A stretch of 64,000 nt of DNA from Leptolyngbyaceae cyanobacterium RM1_1_2 (GTDB lineage: Bacteria; Cyanobacteriota; Cyanobacteriia; Phormidesmidales; Phormidesmidaceae): the NCBI GenBank assembly GCA_012032345.1, contig JAAUQI010000010.1, positions 35,817-99,816 on the forward strand. The letters run 5' to 3'. Below, one piece after another: positions 49,159 through 57,997 of the stretch; within the stretch, counting starts at the first letter, position 1; each line of letters opens with the position of its first letter. The notes below the pieces were generated by a model. That model saw only the letters and a list, made by a program, of their open reading frames with translations, was not told the origin of the DNA and made no database searches. Both the position numbers and the translations under genes were made by a program.

Positions 49159-49926
49159 TCAGGCCGCGATCGCCGCTAGTACATGGGCCGACTCAGCCAC
49201 AAAGCCAAAAATCTGGTTGACGTTATAGACAGTAGCTTGCATACAAAAGCTAGGAGAAGTGGTGGCGCTACAGTCCTCTAAAAGGATGCAGTCGTAACCA
49301 AGAAAGTTAGCGTCCTGCAGGGTGCAGAGAACACACTGGTCGGCGTTGACTCCGGCAAACAAGAGCGTCGTGCGCCCCAGGTTCTTGAGAATGCTATCAA
49401 GCGGGGTATCCCAAAATCCGCTCATGCGATACTTATCGACCCTGATATCTTCAGGTTTTTGCCCTAGCTCATCGACAACCGCCGCTGCCCAGCTGTCTTT
49501 AGTCAGCACTGGAGCCTGATTTTTGGGCAGCGGATCCCCTAGCCCCACCCCGTCACCCGTCGGGTTATAAACGTGGCGCAGACCGGCGCTGATATTGAGC
49601 AAATCAGGGCGGTTGCCCCAGTTGACCCAGAGGATTGGTATCTGAGCCTGGCGGAGCTGGGGCAGGAGGGTCTGCAGCGGCGCGATCGCCTGACGAGCGG
49701 GGGTTACGTCTACGCCAATATGGGCCAGCCAGCCATCGGGATGGCAAAAGTCGTTTTGCATATCTACCACCACACAGGCGGTTTTGTTCAAGTCTATCTG
49801 TAGCTTTTTGGTCTGTGATGGAAAGCTAATCACTCGCTGCGGCAGAGCAGGCCGGGTAATATCAGCAGTTTCAGCATTGACCGTCCAGGCAGTTGGTGGG
49901 ATTCCCAGGGTATGCAGTTCTGGCAT
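49159..49926 (-). CDS. Isochorismatase-family cysteine amidohydrolase
   Basis: A 255-residue cysteine hydrolase of the isochorismatase superfamily, which includes N-carbamoylsarcosine amidase, biuret hydrolase and ureidoacrylate hydrolase. The catalytic Asp is in ACVVVDMQNDFCHPDGWL, the Lys is near IRVDKYRMSGFWDT, and the Cys is in AGVNADQCVLCTLQDANFLG. With a hydantoinase next door, an N-carbamoyl amino acid (or biuret) is the most attractive substrate. It lies 36 nt upstream of the FAD oxidase gene and follows the deaminase-like gene by 40 nt, so all three are probably cotranscribed. Confidence 0.88.
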   Translation of the reverse strand: MPELHTLGIPPTAWTVNAETADITRPALPQRVISFPSQTKKLQIDLNKTACVVVDMQNDFCHPDGWLAHIGVDVTPARQAIAPLQTLLPQLRQAQIPILWVNWGNRPDLLNISAGLRHVYNPTGDGVGLGDPLPKNQAPVLTKDSWAAAVVDELGQKPEDIRVDKYRMSGFWDTPLDSILKNLGRTTLLFAGVNADQCVLCTLQDANFLGYDCILLEDCSATTSPSFCMQATVYNVNQIFGFVAESAHVLAAIAA

Positions 49927-49966
49927 GGCTTTTAGAATTTACGAGGTCAGGCAGTCTGCCCAAATT

Positions 49967-51307
49967 TTACTCAAGCGCCGTGAGCAAGTCATCTAGCTCA
50001 GCATAGTCTGGCAGCGTGGTGTCAATTGCCTGCCCTTGGCGAATCACGACGCGATCGCTCTGGGGTCTGGCCAACAGCTCATTAAAGCTACGGGCCTTAA
50101 ACACAATCAGATCGGCGCTGAGATCCACGCCAATCCGTCCGCTCTGGGGCAGTCCCATCAGCTCACCGGGCAGGCGCGTTACTGCCAAAGGCCAGTCACC
50201 TATGGGGCGATCGAGCTGGCCAATCCGAACAGACCGGGTGAAGACTTCTAAACCATCATGGTCGCCATAGGCAAAGAAAGGATCGCGGCAGTTGTCGCTG
50301 GCTAAAATTACCGGAATTCCCCACTGTTTTAGCTCATGCAGCAGCGTTACTCCCCGGTAGCGCGGCATCCGCTGGGGCTGGCGATCTTGCAGATAGAGAT
50401 TGCACATCGGCAGGCTGATGATGGTGATTTCAGTGGCTTTGACCCAGCCCATAGTCTCAGCGGCAACCTCGGGGGTTTGCACAGAGAGGCTACAGCAGTG
50501 GGCACAGGCCACCGGATGGTCAAAACTATGGCGCTGCTTGGCCATCGCTACGTGGCGCAGGGTCATTTCTGCCGGGTCTAAGCTTTCGTCTGTATGCAAA
50601 TCAAGGGGCAAACGGCGTTCTTTAGCTAGAGCAAACAGGCGATCGAGCTGCTGATCCAGCTCTGGATTCATCTGCAGCACCCCGCCCAAAATTCCGCCAG
50701 TCTCAGCGGTCAAATCCGCCAGTTTTTCACCTGCGGGGGTCTGATAGTAGTCTAAAGAAACCAGGCTAACTGCCTCTAGCTTCAGCCGCCCCTGCCACTC
50801 ATGCTGCAGCACTTTGAACACCTCGGTGCTGATTTTTGCCTGCTCTCCAAAGACATCCAGATGGGTTCTAACGGCCTGGGTGCCGTGGGCATAGCTGCAC
50901 CTAAGCCCAAATTCCATCCGCCGATAGACATCTTCGGCATCCCAGTATTTTTCTCGATCTTTGCTAACGACTTCTAGAGCCTGTTTAAAGGTGCCGTCTG
51001 GGTTGGGTCGCCGCTCCCAAATATGGCCTTTGTCTAAGTGGGTGTGAGCATCGACAAAGCAAGGCCAGACCAGTGCTTTTTGCACATTGACACTAACAGC
51101 CGCTGGCGGCACCTGACCTGCTGGCTGCAGGCTGAAAATTTGAGCGCCCCTGATCTCAATGTCTACGGCGACTAAGTCTTCCGCCAAGGGAGGGCGGCTG
51201 AGACGCGCAAGGGGTATCCAGTCGAGGGATGGATCTAAAAAAATCAGCGGAATGCGGGCGTTAGCGAGCCAGTAGCGATCGCCTGCGGGTAGCGAAAAAG
51301 AACTCAA
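49967..51307 (-). CDS. CodA-like amidohydrolase (cytosine/creatinine deaminase type)
   Basis: A 446-residue amidohydrolase-superfamily enzyme close in plan to cytosine deaminase CodA. Metal ligands are in FVDAHTHLDKGHIWERR, DLHTDESLDPAEM, FDHPVACAHCCSLS and LASDNCRDPFFAYGDHDG. It should hydrolyse a ring C-N or amidine bond; cytosine, creatinine or a related heterocycle are possible. The start is TTG 51307 (no ATG in frame nearby). It lies between the hydantoinase and the isochorismatase-fold amidase, so it may feed or bypass the hydantoinase step. Confidence 0.85.
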   Translation of the reverse strand: MSSFSLPAGDRYWLANARIPLIFLDPSLDWIPLARLSRPPLAEDLVAVDIEIRGAQIFSLQPAGQVPPAAVSVNVQKALVWPCFVDAHTHLDKGHIWERRPNPDGTFKQALEVVSKDREKYWDAEDVYRRMEFGLRCSYAHGTQAVRTHLDVFGEQAKISTEVFKVLQHEWQGRLKLEAVSLVSLDYYQTPAGEKLADLTAETGGILGGVLQMNPELDQQLDRLFALAKERRLPLDLHTDESLDPAEMTLRHVAMAKQRHSFDHPVACAHCCSLSVQTPEVAAETMGWVKATEITIISLPMCNLYLQDRQPQRMPRYRGVTLLHELKQWGIPVILASDNCRDPFFAYGDHDGLEVFTRSVRIGQLDRPIGDWPLAVTRLPGELMGLPQSGRIGVDLSADLIVFKARSFNELLARPQSDRVVIRQGQAIDTTLPDYAELDDLLTALE

Positions 51308-51429
51308 GGACTCTACTCATCAGAAGAACTTTCCTATTTTGACAAGATAAACGCATAAAAAGGGGATGACTGGCTGTCCATAAGGGGGATCTTTGTTAGT
51401 TAAAGACGATGTTAAAGGCGATCGCCCCT

Positions 51430-52842
51430 CTACAAAAACTGCCCCGACGCTCCCCGCTTTAAAAACTGCCCCATCCCTGGACGACCCAGCCAGCGATCGC
51501 CGTCTACAATTAGCTCTCCGCGCAAAAACACTTTTTTGACTGCACCGGTGACCTCGCGCCCTTCAAACAGGCTGTAGTCTACGTTTGAGTGGTGGGTACG
51601 AGCGCTCAGGGTTTGCTTTTGATGGGGGTCGAACAGCACCAGATCGGCGTCGCTGCCCACGGCGATCGCCCCTTTGCGCGGAAACAGGCCAAACATTTTA
51701 GCCGGAGCGGTTGCTGTGAGCTGCACAAAGCGACTGAGCGAAATTTTTCCTGCCCCCACCCCCCCGTCATAGAGCAAGACCAGCCGCGTCTCGACTCCCG
51801 GTGCCCCGTTTGGAATTTTATTAAAGTTATCCTGCCCCAGCTGCTTGGAATACTTCAGCCCCATCGTCCGCTCATTGACACAAAAAGGACAGTGATCCGT
51901 TGCCACAATCTGCAAATCATCAAACCGCAGCCCCCGCCATAGGGCTTGATGACAGTGATGCTCTCGCAGCGGCGGCGTCATCACGTATTTGGCCGCCTCA
52001 AAGCCAGCCTGGTCATACTCAGCCGCGTGTAGAAACAAATAGTGAGGACAAGTCTCAGCAAAAGCAGGCAACCCGCGATCGCGGGCCTCTACCACGCTCT
52101 CTAGGGCTTCAGGGGCGGAGAGATGCACAATGTAGACGGGCACCTCAGCCAGCTCAGCAATGCGAATAGCCCGGTGGGTGGCCTCTGCCTCCATCAGGCG
52201 GGGCCGCGTCAGCATGTGGGCCTTGGGCGAGGTGTTGCCTTGGGCCAGCGCTTCCTCAATCAGTACTTGAATCACCTGCCCGTTCTCAGCGTGGAGATTG
52301 ACCATGCCGCCGTGGTGGCCGACAGCGCGCATGGTGCGAAAAATGGCGGCATCGTCCACCATCAAAATGTCGGGGTAGGCCATGTACATTTTGAAGCTGG
52401 AGACGCCCTCGTGATTGATCACATCTGGCAGTTCGGCTAGCACCTCTGGGTTCACATCTACCAGAATCAGGTGAAAGCTGTAGTCAATACAAACCTGGGG
52501 ATCGGCCAGCGCTATGCGATCGTCCAGGGTTTTCTTAGCCCCGTCCCCTTTGGCTTGGTAGGCAAAATCTACAATCGTCGTCGTACCGCCAAAGGCCGCT
52601 GCGATCGTTCCGGTTTCGTAGGTATCGCAGTTGATCGCGGGGCCTTGTGGCCCTTCCATGTGGGTATGCACGTCAATGCCGCCCGGTAGCACCATTAGCC
52701 CGGTGGCATCGTGAACCTGGGCTGATTCGCCTGAGAGGAGGCGGCCAATCGTCTCAATTTGACCGTCGCGGATCAGGATGTCGGCAGTGTAGTCATCCAC
52801 GGCAGTCACAATGCGACCGCCTTTGATTAAAGTGTCGGGCAT
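51430..52842 (-). CDS. Dihydropyrimidinase/hydantoinase-like amidohydrolase
   Basis: A 470-residue cyclic-amide hydrolase of the dihydropyrimidinase (D-hydantoinase) family. It opens dihydropyrimidine or hydantoin rings to N-carbamoyl amino acids. Binuclear-metal ligands are in GGIDVHTHMEGPQGP, the carboxylated Lys in VSSFKMYMAYPD, His in NLHAENG and YIVHLSAPEA, and Asp in VATDHCPFCVNE. I chose ATG 52842; a TTG lies three codons upstream. It heads the three-enzyme stretch of the scavenging cluster. Confidence 0.9.
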   Translation of the reverse strand: MPDTLIKGGRIVTAVDDYTADILIRDGQIETIGRLLSGESAQVHDATGLMVLPGGIDVHTHMEGPQGPAINCDTYETGTIAAAFGGTTTIVDFAYQAKGDGAKKTLDDRIALADPQVCIDYSFHLILVDVNPEVLAELPDVINHEGVSSFKMYMAYPDILMVDDAAIFRTMRAVGHHGGMVNLHAENGQVIQVLIEEALAQGNTSPKAHMLTRPRLMEAEATHRAIRIAELAEVPVYIVHLSAPEALESVVEARDRGLPAFAETCPHYLFLHAAEYDQAGFEAAKYVMTPPLREHHCHQALWRGLRFDDLQIVATDHCPFCVNERTMGLKYSKQLGQDNFNKIPNGAPGVETRLVLLYDGGVGAGKISLSRFVQLTATAPAKMFGLFPRKGAIAVGSDADLVLFDPHQKQTLSARTHHSNVDYSLFEGREVTGAVKKVFLRGELIVDGDRWLGRPGMGQFLKRGASGQFL

Positions 52843-52960
52843 AGCAGGCAATAGTGAAATAATTTTTCTCCCGGTTTTGCCGACTGCGGCTGGCGAGTTC
52901 TGCGGCCCCCAGGTTCCGCAGACTCCAGCCTGAGAACCGACCTAGAGGACTTTACCCCAG

Positions 52961-53359
52961 TCACTTCAGGCCCGCTTTGTAGGCCGCCCAGCCACCTTGA
53001 TCGGAGATATCGGGCCAGCTGTACTGTTCAATCAGGGCTTGGGGATAGAGAAAGGCGATCGCGCGATCGCCGTCTTCTAGTTCAATAGTTTCGGGGTACA
53101 TGTGAGGGGGTTCACTGTCTTTTAGATGCTGATACTGCTCGGCTGTCATTTCATAGAGTTCACCCGGAATGGCGACGCCGCCTGACTCAGTACGATAGAT
53201 GCCGGGGTGCCAGCCATCGCTGACTGAGTGCAGGCGATACTTGGGGGCGGTTTGAGTAGAGCGAACAAAGGTAGCAGAGCGCAAATTTTGATGGTCGGGC
53301 TGGCCTCGTAGAGCAGACCCGCAAATGAACACAAGCTTGGCACCGACAGGACTCGTCAT
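52961..53359 (-). CDS. Stand-alone AtzF C-terminal-domain/gamma-glutamylcyclotransferase-like protein
   Basis: A 132-residue protein with the gamma-glutamylcyclotransferase-like fold also found as the C-terminal domain of allophanate hydrolase. LVFICGSALRGQPDHQNL is the YGS/G-type opening, GWHPGIYR and GGVAIPGELYEMTAEQYQHL the middle, and ERDGDRAIAFLYP-like residues follow. There is no amidase partner domain in the window. It is the first gene of the minus-strand cluster, directly facing the NtcA box. A role in allophanate or N-carboxy-urea breakdown is inference. Confidence 0.75.
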   Translation of the reverse strand: MTSPVGAKLVFICGSALRGQPDHQNLRSATFVRSTQTAPKYRLHSVSDGWHPGIYRTESGGVAIPGELYEMTAEQYQHLKDSEPPHMYPETIELEDGDRAIAFLYPQALIEQYSWPDISDQGGWAAYKAGLK

Positions 53360-53698
53360 GGTTAATAAAACGCAAGAAATAATGAACTATCAACGGCTAA
53401 ACGATAGCTTCAACCCAGTCCACACTACTGTACTGGGAGTTGTTCAAAATCGCATCTAGATGTCAAAAAACCTCAGCCCTGAAAGCACCTTGAAAGCTGC
53501 ACAATCGGCCTGAACAGTATAGAGAGATACAGTAACCTCTAGTTCAAGCCTCTATGAATGGACTGAGCTGACTGTCCTGTCTCAGTATGTTTGCTTGGTC
53601 AGGTAATTTCTGCTAAGCGAGAAGCCGCTAGCTGTGGGATGAGTTGCTTTTTAGCAGTGGTTGATATGTCGGGCGATCGCGGGGGAAGCTTCGATTCT
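53360..53698. other. Divergent control region of the scavenging cluster
   Basis: 339 nt between the AtzF-C-like gene (minus) and the ABC ATPase (plus). It contains the NtcA box described separately. The in-frame stretch upstream of ATG 53699, back to TTG 53591, lacks ABC homology, so I count it as leader. Confidence 0.5.
53517..53558 (+). promoter_or_regulatory. NtcA-activated promoter candidate
   Basis: A perfect NtcA box GTA-N8-TAC (GTA 53517-53519, TAC 53528-53530) is followed after exactly 22 nt by TATGAA (53553-53558), a 4/6 match to the -10 consensus. This is the spacing of NtcA class II-type promoters in cyanobacteria. It points to the ABC genes; the palindromic box could also serve the divergent catabolic genes. 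Confidence 0.7.
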
Positions 53699-54868
53699 AT
53701 GCAAGAGACTAGACCGAATTTGCCTCAGGTGGCGGACTCAGAGCTAACTGAGCCAGTTTCTAATGCTAAGGGCGTCACGCTTCAGTCTGTAACCAAGCGA
53801 TACGGCCCTGTGGTCGCGGTCGAAAATTTGACCCTCCAGATCCCGGCAGGTTCTTACTGCTGCCTGCTTGGCCCGAGCGGCTGCGGCAAAACCACCACTA
53901 TGCGGATGATTGCCGGACATGAAGATATTAGCCAGGGCGACATCTACATTGGCGACACCCGCATCAATGACCTGCCACCCGCCAGACGCAACACGGCCAT
54001 GATGTTTCAAAGCTATGCCCTGTTTCCTCACAAAAACGTTTGGCAAAATGTTGAGTTTGGCCTCAAAATGCGCGGTATGAAGCCGTCTGAGCGACAGCAG
54101 CGGGTAAAAGAAATGCTGGTAGTGGTGGGGCTGAGCCAGTTTGCTGAGCGCAAACCCCACATGCTCAGCGGCGGGCAGCAGCAGCGAGTTGCCCTGGCCC
54201 GCGCCCTGATTACCCGACCTCAGGTGCTGCTCTTAGACGAACCCCTGAGCGCTCTAGACGAATCACTGCGGGTCAAAACCAGAGGCGAGCTGCGTAAGCT
54301 GCAGCGACAGTTTGGTATGACTTTCATCCAGGTTACTCACAATCAGGATGAAGCCTATGCTCTAGCCGATCAGGTCGTGGTCATGGATCACGGTCGCATT
54401 GATCAAGTTGGCACACCACAGGAAATTTTTGCCAAGCCAATTTCGCAGTTTGTGGCTCGCTTTACGGGCGACAACAACATTTTTAGCGGTGAGGTCAGCA
54501 GCGTGGTGAAAGATACTCAGGGCTACCTGGTGCAGCTAGCAGTTGAGGGACTGGGGCCGCTGATCTGTCGGGGCGACTTTGCTCAAGCAGGCACACAGGC
54601 AGCCTGCTCTGTACGGGCCGATCGGCTGCATCTGCGATCGCTCTCTCAGGTCACAGCCTCTGAACCTGCCACTAATCGCCTGAGCGCTCGAATTAGCGCA
54701 ATTGAGTTTACCGGCTACATCACCCGTATCTCGCTGATGCTCGAAAAAACAGGTACAGAACTGCTTTACAAGTCGCGCACAACTGACCTGATTCAAAAAC
54801 CACTGAGCGAAGGGCAGGTCGTAGCGGTTGAATGGTTTGCAGAAGACTGTATCTTTTTGGCTCATTAG
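53699..54868 (+). CDS. ABC transporter ATP-binding protein (PotA-like)
   Basis: A 389-residue ATPase of the spermidine/putrescine-type (PotA) import family. Walker A is LLGPSGCGKTTTMRMIAG, the Q loop MMFQSYALFPH, the signature MLSGGQQQRVALARAL, Walker B VLLLDEPLSALD and the H loop VTHNQDEA. A C-terminal TOBE domain (about 280-389) follows. I chose ATG 53699 because GGGGGAAG lies upstream; earlier starts at 53591 and 53666 add a non-homologous N-terminus. A binding-protein gene follows 68 nt later, but no permease gene. Confidence 0.9.
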   Translation: MQETRPNLPQVADSELTEPVSNAKGVTLQSVTKRYGPVVAVENLTLQIPAGSYCCLLGPSGCGKTTTMRMIAGHEDISQGDIYIGDTRINDLPPARRNTAMMFQSYALFPHKNVWQNVEFGLKMRGMKPSERQQRVKEMLVVVGLSQFAERKPHMLSGGQQQRVALARALITRPQVLLLDEPLSALDESLRVKTRGELRKLQRQFGMTFIQVTHNQDEAYALADQVVVMDHGRIDQVGTPQEIFAKPISQFVARFTGDNNIFSGEVSSVVKDTQGYLVQLAVEGLGPLICRGDFAQAGTQAACSVRADRLHLRSLSQVTASEPATNRLSARISAIEFTGYITRISLMLEKTGTELLYKSRTTDLIQKPLSEGQVVAVEWFAEDCIFLAH

Positions 54869-54936
54869 CAGTTCTATCAGCTTGCATTTGTCTCACACAC
54901 AGTTCATCCACTCAGTCCCTTTAACTATTTTTTCTC

Positions 54937-56244
54937 ATGACTAAAATTTCGCGTCGTCAAGTGATCCGCACAGGTCTCGCTGCCGGGGCTTTTCTCACGG
55001 CTACTCGCTGTAGCTCCGCCCCCAAAGGTACCCCAAACAACCCAGCTTCTGGCCCCCAGGTCAATGCCAACAAGACTAAAGATATCACCCTGCGGCTGAT
55101 TGGTACTGGGGTTTCACAGATTAATGAAATCCGCGATCGCGCTCAGGAAGACCTCGGCTTCAAGCTAGAAATGCGGGCACTCAGCACCGAAGAAAATAAC
55201 CAAATCGCCATCACCCAGCCCAAGCAATACGACATTTTTGACGGTGAATACTTCAGCCTGCCGCTGGTCGCCCCCTCCGGCAACCTGCAGCCGGTTGAAG
55301 TCAGCAAAATCAAAGACTTTGACAAAATTGTCAGCTTCTTCATCACGGGCAAATTTGACGGTACGCCCGTCGAAACCTCTCAGGGAACAGCGCCTTATAA
55401 GGTCATGTATTTGACCGGGCCAGACTCAACTGAGTTTTCGCCGACTCCAACCGAATACGTCACGCTGATTCCCTTTCAGTACAACGCCGATACCCTGGGC
55501 TACCGCCCCGATTTAGTTAGCCGTCCGATTGAGAGCTGGGGAGAACTTTTTAACGAAGAGTTCAAGGGCAAAACCTCGATCTTAGACATTCCCTCTATTG
55601 GCATCATGGATGCAGCAATGGTGGCGGAATCCCTGGGTCTGATGACCTTTGCCGACAAAGGCAACATGACCAAAGCTGAAATTGATCAAATTACCGATAT
55701 TCTCAAGCAGCAAAAGGCAGCAGGACAGTTCAGGGCTTTTTGGAAGACTTTTGATGAGTCAGTCAACCTCATGGCTTCCAGCGAAGTTGTTCTGCAATCT
55801 ATGTGGTCGCCCGCAGTGACGGCGGTAAAATCCCAGGGAATTGAGTGTGTCTACGCGCCTCTGAAAGAAGGCTATCGCGGCTGGGGCGGCGGGGTGGGCC
55901 TGTCAAAAAATCTCTCTGGCATAGAGCTAGACGCGGCCTACGAATACCTTAACTGGATGCTAGAAGGCTGGGTGGGTGCTTTCTTGGGACGCCAGGGCTA
56001 TTACAGCGCTGCACCTGAAAACTCTAAGAAATACATGTCAGAGGCAGAATGGGCCTTTTGGTATGAGGGCAAACCTGCAGCTGAAGACATGGTTGACCCG
56101 TTTGGCAAAACGCTCGAAAAAGCAGGTGCAGTCCGCGACGGTGGCTCTTTTGACGAGCGCTTTGGCAACATTGTCGTCTGGAACTCAACAATGGATGAGC
56201 AGGTTTACCTGGTGCAAAAGTGGAATGAGTTTATTGCTTCCTAG
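54937..56244 (+). CDS. Extracellular solute-binding protein (PotD/Tat-exported)
   Basis: A 435-residue type-1/2 periplasmic binding protein of the spermidine/putrescine-like family. The N-terminus has a twin-arginine signal (ISRRQVIRTGLAAGAFLTAT) and a Cys close after it (TRCSSAP), though the residue before Cys is Arg, so a lipobox is doubtful. VTLIPFQYNADTLGYRPDL, SWGELFNEEFKGKTSILD and WMLEGWVGAFLGRQGYYSAA are typical of the PotD-like fold. Polyamines, hydantoins, or other small N compounds are possible ligands. It follows the ATPase and precedes a hairpin; permeases are absent. Confidence 0.88.
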   Translation: MTKISRRQVIRTGLAAGAFLTATRCSSAPKGTPNNPASGPQVNANKTKDITLRLIGTGVSQINEIRDRAQEDLGFKLEMRALSTEENNQIAITQPKQYDIFDGEYFSLPLVAPSGNLQPVEVSKIKDFDKIVSFFITGKFDGTPVETSQGTAPYKVMYLTGPDSTEFSPTPTEYVTLIPFQYNADTLGYRPDLVSRPIESWGELFNEEFKGKTSILDIPSIGIMDAAMVAESLGLMTFADKGNMTKAEIDQITDILKQQKAAGQFRAFWKTFDESVNLMASSEVVLQSMWSPAVTAVKSQGIECVYAPLKEGYRGWGGGVGLSKNLSGIELDAAYEYLNWMLEGWVGAFLGRQGYYSAAPENSKKYMSEAEWAFWYEGKPAAEDMVDPFGKTLEKAGAVRDGGSFDERFGNIVVWNSTMDEQVYLVQKWNEFIAS

Positions 56245-56253
56245 AAGCCTACT

Positions 56254-56275
56254 AGGGCAGGTTTGAGCCTGCCCT
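56254..56275 (+). terminator. Hairpin after the binding-protein gene
   Basis: AGGGCAGG (56254-56261) pairs perfectly with CCTGCCCT (56268-56275), loop 6 nt, 10 nt after the stop codon. No T run follows, but its position suggests it ends the transporter transcript. Confidence 0.6.
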
Positions 56276-56560
56276 GATATTCTGGCTGCAAAAGTTCATA
56301 CCTGCTCATGAAACTTTTATACAGAACACATCTGATCAATGATTGACTAGTTGTAGTAAGTGACGCAGCTCTAAAAAGGCTTTAATTTAAAACTTGTATT
56401 GCACTGGTAAAAGCAAGACAATGCCTGAGTTTCTCTGTATAAGTCTCAGGCGAGGTGATGCGTTTTTAGGCTGGCTGCATAAAATTGTAGAACGAGCTTT
56501 TTGAACACATACTAGATGTCACTAAGACGGGAATTGCCCTCGCAATTTAAGAACGTCTTA

Positions 56561-56672
56561 GAGGATGTTTCAAAGGTCTCTTGTGAGGTATTTATACTCT
56601 TCTAATCCCCCTTGTAAAAGGGGGGATTTCCGGGTGCTGAATGTGACAGCATATTCTTTCTCAAACAACCTC
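56561..56672. mobile_element. MITE-like element, 112 bp, with TTA duplication
   Basis: Imperfect terminal inverted repeats: GAGGATGTTTCAAAG at the left (56561) and the complement of CTTTCTCAAACAACCTC at the right (ending 56672). A TTA flanks each side (56558-56560 and 56673-56675), matching the TNA target duplication of some IS5-group elements. The middle holds a palindrome, AATCCCCCTT with AAGGGGGGATT (56604-56628), common in cyanobacterial repeats. No transposase is inside. Confidence 0.55.
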
Positions 56673-56954
56673 TTACGAGTCTAATACTTTTCTCTAGCTT
56701 TCAAAAGCTCAAAGATAGTGACTACTTCACATATAGAGAATATCTTTCGGCTTTGTCCTTTTTGATGCTGAGCATTGTGGAAATTTCTTATAGCAATATG
56801 GGGGTTAAGTGAGTTTTAGACGTGAACCGATACGGCAGACTCGTTGCTAGTCCTTAACTATAGCAAAATGGCTAAACAAAAGACCGTTACTACAAAGCAC
56901 TTTTGTATTTCATTCTTTAATTCATGTCTTTACTAAAGCTTCAGGTTAGCCAAA

Positions 56955-57997
56955 ATGGACTTAAATCCTATCAAAATTGGAATTATAGGCTGCGGCTATT
57001 GGGGCACCAAGCTAATAAAAAAATGCAGCGAACTTAAAACCGTACAGATAATAGCTCTATGCGATCGCGATCGCAATCGCCTTGCAGACTTTGGTAAACA
57101 CTATAGTTCTGTCGTCTTAACAGATAATCCGCAAGAATTTTTAGCTGCTCCAACGGAAGCAGTGATTATCGCAACCCCTGCTTCTACTCACTACGCTTTG
57201 GCTAAAGCAGCTTTAAGAGCTGGCAAACATGCTCTGGTCGAAAAGCCTTTAACCTGTTGTTTGCACGAAGCTAAAGATCTAATTAGCCTAGCTCAAAAAA
57301 ATTGCCTAGCCTTAAAAGCAAGCCATATATTCCACCACAATCCAGCGATCGCACTCATTCGAGAACTGGTCGGAGCCGAGAAAATTGGAAAAGTTCAGTA
57401 TGTTGACTTAGTCCGAAGCAACTTAGGAAAATTTCGTTCAGATGTCAGTGCGCTATGGGACTTAGCCTATCACGATATCTCTATTCTCAACTATCTTTTA
57501 CCCAAAAAACCACTCGCCATCAGCGCTCACGGGCAGAGCTATGTACAAAAAAATCTCACCTCCAGGATATTGTCAACCTTGCTGTTTACTTTCCTGAAAA
57601 CATTTTTTCAACAATTAGAGTTAGCTGGATAGATCCTGTTAAAACGCGAAGCTTAATGATTGTCGGCAGTAAGAAAACGGTTTTATATAACTCTAAAGAC
57701 GAAAGAATAATAAAAACTTACGATATAAACTACGAATCTTTGTCCTGTGATATCAATTCACTTAATACTCTAGATAGCTCTCAAAACTGTATTCTTCATT
57801 CAGTTGACTGGGTAGAACCAATGCAGGCCGAACTACAACATTTCTTAAACTGTGTTCGGAAAGGCAAGAGTGACGAAGCTAACCTTCAATCGGGCTTGGA
57901 AATTATTAGCCTGATCGAGATTGCTCAAAAGTCTTTATCAAGCAATGGCCTCAAACTAAACGTTGAAAATTTCTCTGCTAGCTTCACTAATAAATAA
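56955..57997 (+). CDS. Gfo/Idh/MocA family oxidoreductase (frameshifted)
   Basis: An NAD(P)-dependent sugar or inositol dehydrogenase-type protein, about 347 residues with one frameshift corrected. The Rossmann start is KIGIIGCGYWGTKLIKKC and the family motif is GKHALVEKPLTCCLHEAKDL, with WDLAYHDISILNYLL later. The frame breaks at the A run 57547-57553: seven A's where eight would give VQKKSHLQDIVNLAVYFPEN. The second part (IRVSWIDPVKTRSLMIVGSK, DWVEPMQAELQHFLNCVRKG) is a normal C-terminus. Such proteins often make nucleotide-sugar precursors; the glycosyltransferase gene downstream fits. A+T content is higher than in its neighbours. Confidence 0.8.

Larger units (their letters stand above)
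56245..56954. other. 710-nt gap holding a MITE-like element where permeases would be expected
   Basis: No gene is seen on either strand. The region contains the terminator after the binding-protein gene, a nested hairpin (CTAAGACG 56522-56529 with CGTCTTAG 56554-56561, inner ATTGC/GCAAT) and the MITE-like element at 56561-56672. Confidence 0.55.

Noticed and set aside
54937..55060. Standard lipoprotein signal on the binding protein
   Set aside because: The residue before the Cys is Arg, which does not fit a lipobox; the twin-arginine signal fits better.
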